Positions 6,114 through 7,080 of a stretch of 7,080 nt of DNA are shown piece after piece. How positions within the stretch are numbered: the first letter of the stretch is position 1; each line of letters starts with the position of its first letter. Source of the stretch: Desulfobacteraceae bacterium (GTDB lineage: Bacteria > Desulfobacterota > Desulfobacteria > Desulfobacterales > Desulfobacteraceae); NCBI GenBank assembly GCA_011390435.1, contig JAABSK010000142.1:1-7080 (forward strand), written 5' to 3'. The translations under genes were made by a program, and so were the position numbers. The notes under the pieces are model-generated. The model had not been told where the DNA came from, made no database searches, and saw only the letters and a program-made list of their open reading frames with translations.

Positions 6114-6259
6114 CAAACTAACGAAAAATGAATTTACAGAAAGACCTTTACATTATTATTGAGATTTAAACAAGAAACATGCTACGGATAAATCTTAGAT
6201 TCTCAACGTTCGCCATATCAAGATAACATTAATGAAAAACCACCCTGGAAGAAGATATT

Positions 6260-7080
6260 ATGTTTAAAGAACTCGAACTCGGTCCAAGGCAACGTACGAC
6301 CGTTGCCGCTGCGATCACGATGGGAGCAGTGCTGGTACTTCTGGCAGTTTTCGGTGCGACCCTGTGGGGACTGACGCGCTTTGTCGGTGCTTTTCAGAAT
6401 ATATTGCTACCGCCCATTGTTGCGGGGATTCTGGCGATGCTGTTACGACCGTATTACAGCTTGCTGGTCAAGGCCTGCCGCGGATCCCAGGCCGGGGGAC
6501 TGGTTCTGTTTATTCTTTTCGCGCTCATTCCTCTGGGAGTCTTTATCTGGTTTGTCAGCGTTTTTGCAGGCACTCAATTGCTCCAGCTGTTCGAAGACTT
6601 GCCGTCCATGCTCAATGCCATGCTTGAGACGGGTCGTTCTCTTTGGCCGCAAGTCGCGGCACTGCTGGAGAAGTACGGGCTGATGTCCGAGTTTGGCGAC
6701 CTGCTGCAGGATCCCATGGAAATGGTGGCCAACGTGCTCCGGGCTTCGTGGGAACGCATGCTGCAACCCATTGCTCAGATGTTTCAGTCTGTGGCGGGAT
6801 TGTTTGCATGGGCAGTGCTTCCACTCTATTTGGCCTTCTTTCTCAAAGCGAAACCATTTGAACCTGAACAGATCAGTGAATTTTTGCCGTTCCTGAAGAA
6901 GGAAACCAGAGAAGACACGATCTATCTGTTCGATCAGTTCATCGGCATTCTCCTGACGTTCTTCCGTGGCCAGATCATTATCGCCTTGGCCCAGGGCGTA
7001 CTTTTTGCTATAGGATTTACCCTGGTTGGACTTCCCTACAGTATCTTTATCGGCATGATGCTGGGGCTGCTCAACATCAT
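6260..7080 (+). CDS. AI-2E/PerM-family (UPF0118) inner-membrane transporter, N-terminal part
   Basis: Open to the right edge: 273 codons plus two bases, no stop. ATG at 6260 is preceded by the purine-rich GGAAGAAGA (6247-6255), a usable ribosome site. Hydrophobic segments at about 14-36, 42-62, 78-105 and 176-196, a paired one at 225-255 and one from 260 on match the family order. A mainly soluble helical stretch (106-170) lies between the third and fourth segments. The family signature is visible in 'FFRGQIIIALAQG' (234-246) and 'VGLPYSIFIGMMLGLLNI' (256-273). Members are called autoinducer-2 exporters after TqsA, but many transport other things, including Na+/H+ exchange in some, so the substrate is open. 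The family is usually about 340-400 residues; roughly the last quarter or more is missing. It is divergent from the kinase gene. Confidence 0.87.
   Translation, partial: MFKELELGPRQRTTVAAAITMGAVLVLLAVFGATLWGLTRFVGAFQNILLPPIVAGILAMLLRPYYSLLVKACRGSQAGGLVLFILFALIPLGVFIWFVSVFAGTQLLQLFEDLPSMLNAMLETGRSLWPQVAALLEKYGLMSEFGDLLQDPMEMVANVLRASWERMLQPIAQMFQSVAGLFAWAVLPLYLAFFLKAKPFEPEQISEFLPFLKKETREDTIYLFDQFIGILLTFFRGQIIIALAQGVLFAIGFTLVGLPYSIFIGMMLGLLNI

Noticed and set aside
6364..6896. Several short frames on both strands inside the AI-2E-family gene
   Set aside because: All are shadows; the frame opening at 6260 carries the membrane segments and family signature and stays open to the window edge.

Overview
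The window looks like chromosomal DNA from a Gram-negative, probably anaerobic, bacterium. A Desulfobacterota (Desulfobacterales-like) origin is my best guess but is not proven. The clues are an outer-membrane two-partner-secretion transporter (so a diderm), a flavin/[4Fe-4S] enoate reductase of the 2,4-dienoyl-CoA reductase type, and a soluble Hanks-type kinase fused to a DUF1566/Lcl-type domain. No mobile element, CRISPR array, rRNA or tRNA was seen.

Layout: (1) 1-356, minus strand: the 5' part of a TpsB (ShlB/FhaC-type) transporter gene that runs off the left edge. (2) 357-609: an AT-rich spacer with three consecutive small hairpins; the last one read on the minus strand carries a U-tract and should terminate the next gene. 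(3) 610-1626, minus strand: an AraC-family regulator with a DJ-1/PfpI (GATase1-like) sensor domain, probably starting at a GTG. (4) 1627-1761: a compact divergent control region with a good minus-strand promoter and repeated GTCAA/ACGTCA boxes. (5) 1762-3768, plus strand: a full-length FadH-like NAD(P)H:flavin oxidoreductase, the obvious candidate target of the regulator. (6) 3769-3904: a spacer with a perfect 12-bp hairpin. (7) 3905-4654, plus strand: a calcineurin-like metallophosphoesterase. (8) 4632-5993, minus strand: the kinase-DUF1566 fusion, whose 3' end overlaps the phosphoesterase gene by 23 bp tail to tail. (9) 5994-6259: a divergent spacer with a small dyad. (10) 6260-7080, plus strand: the 5' part of an AI-2E/PerM-family membrane protein that runs off the right edge. 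No gene-free stretch exceeds 300 bases.

The genes do not form one evident operon. The clearest functional unit is the divergent regulator/oxidoreductase pair: a ligand-sensing AraC-type protein probably controls reduction of an activated-double-bond substrate. The kinase and phosphoesterase are convergent neighbours that may interfere transcriptionally; a shared pathway is only speculation. I see no clear undescribed multi-gene system. The most distinctive items are the membrane-free kinase-DUF1566 fusion, the likely NADH preference of the reductase, and the structured intergenic elements.
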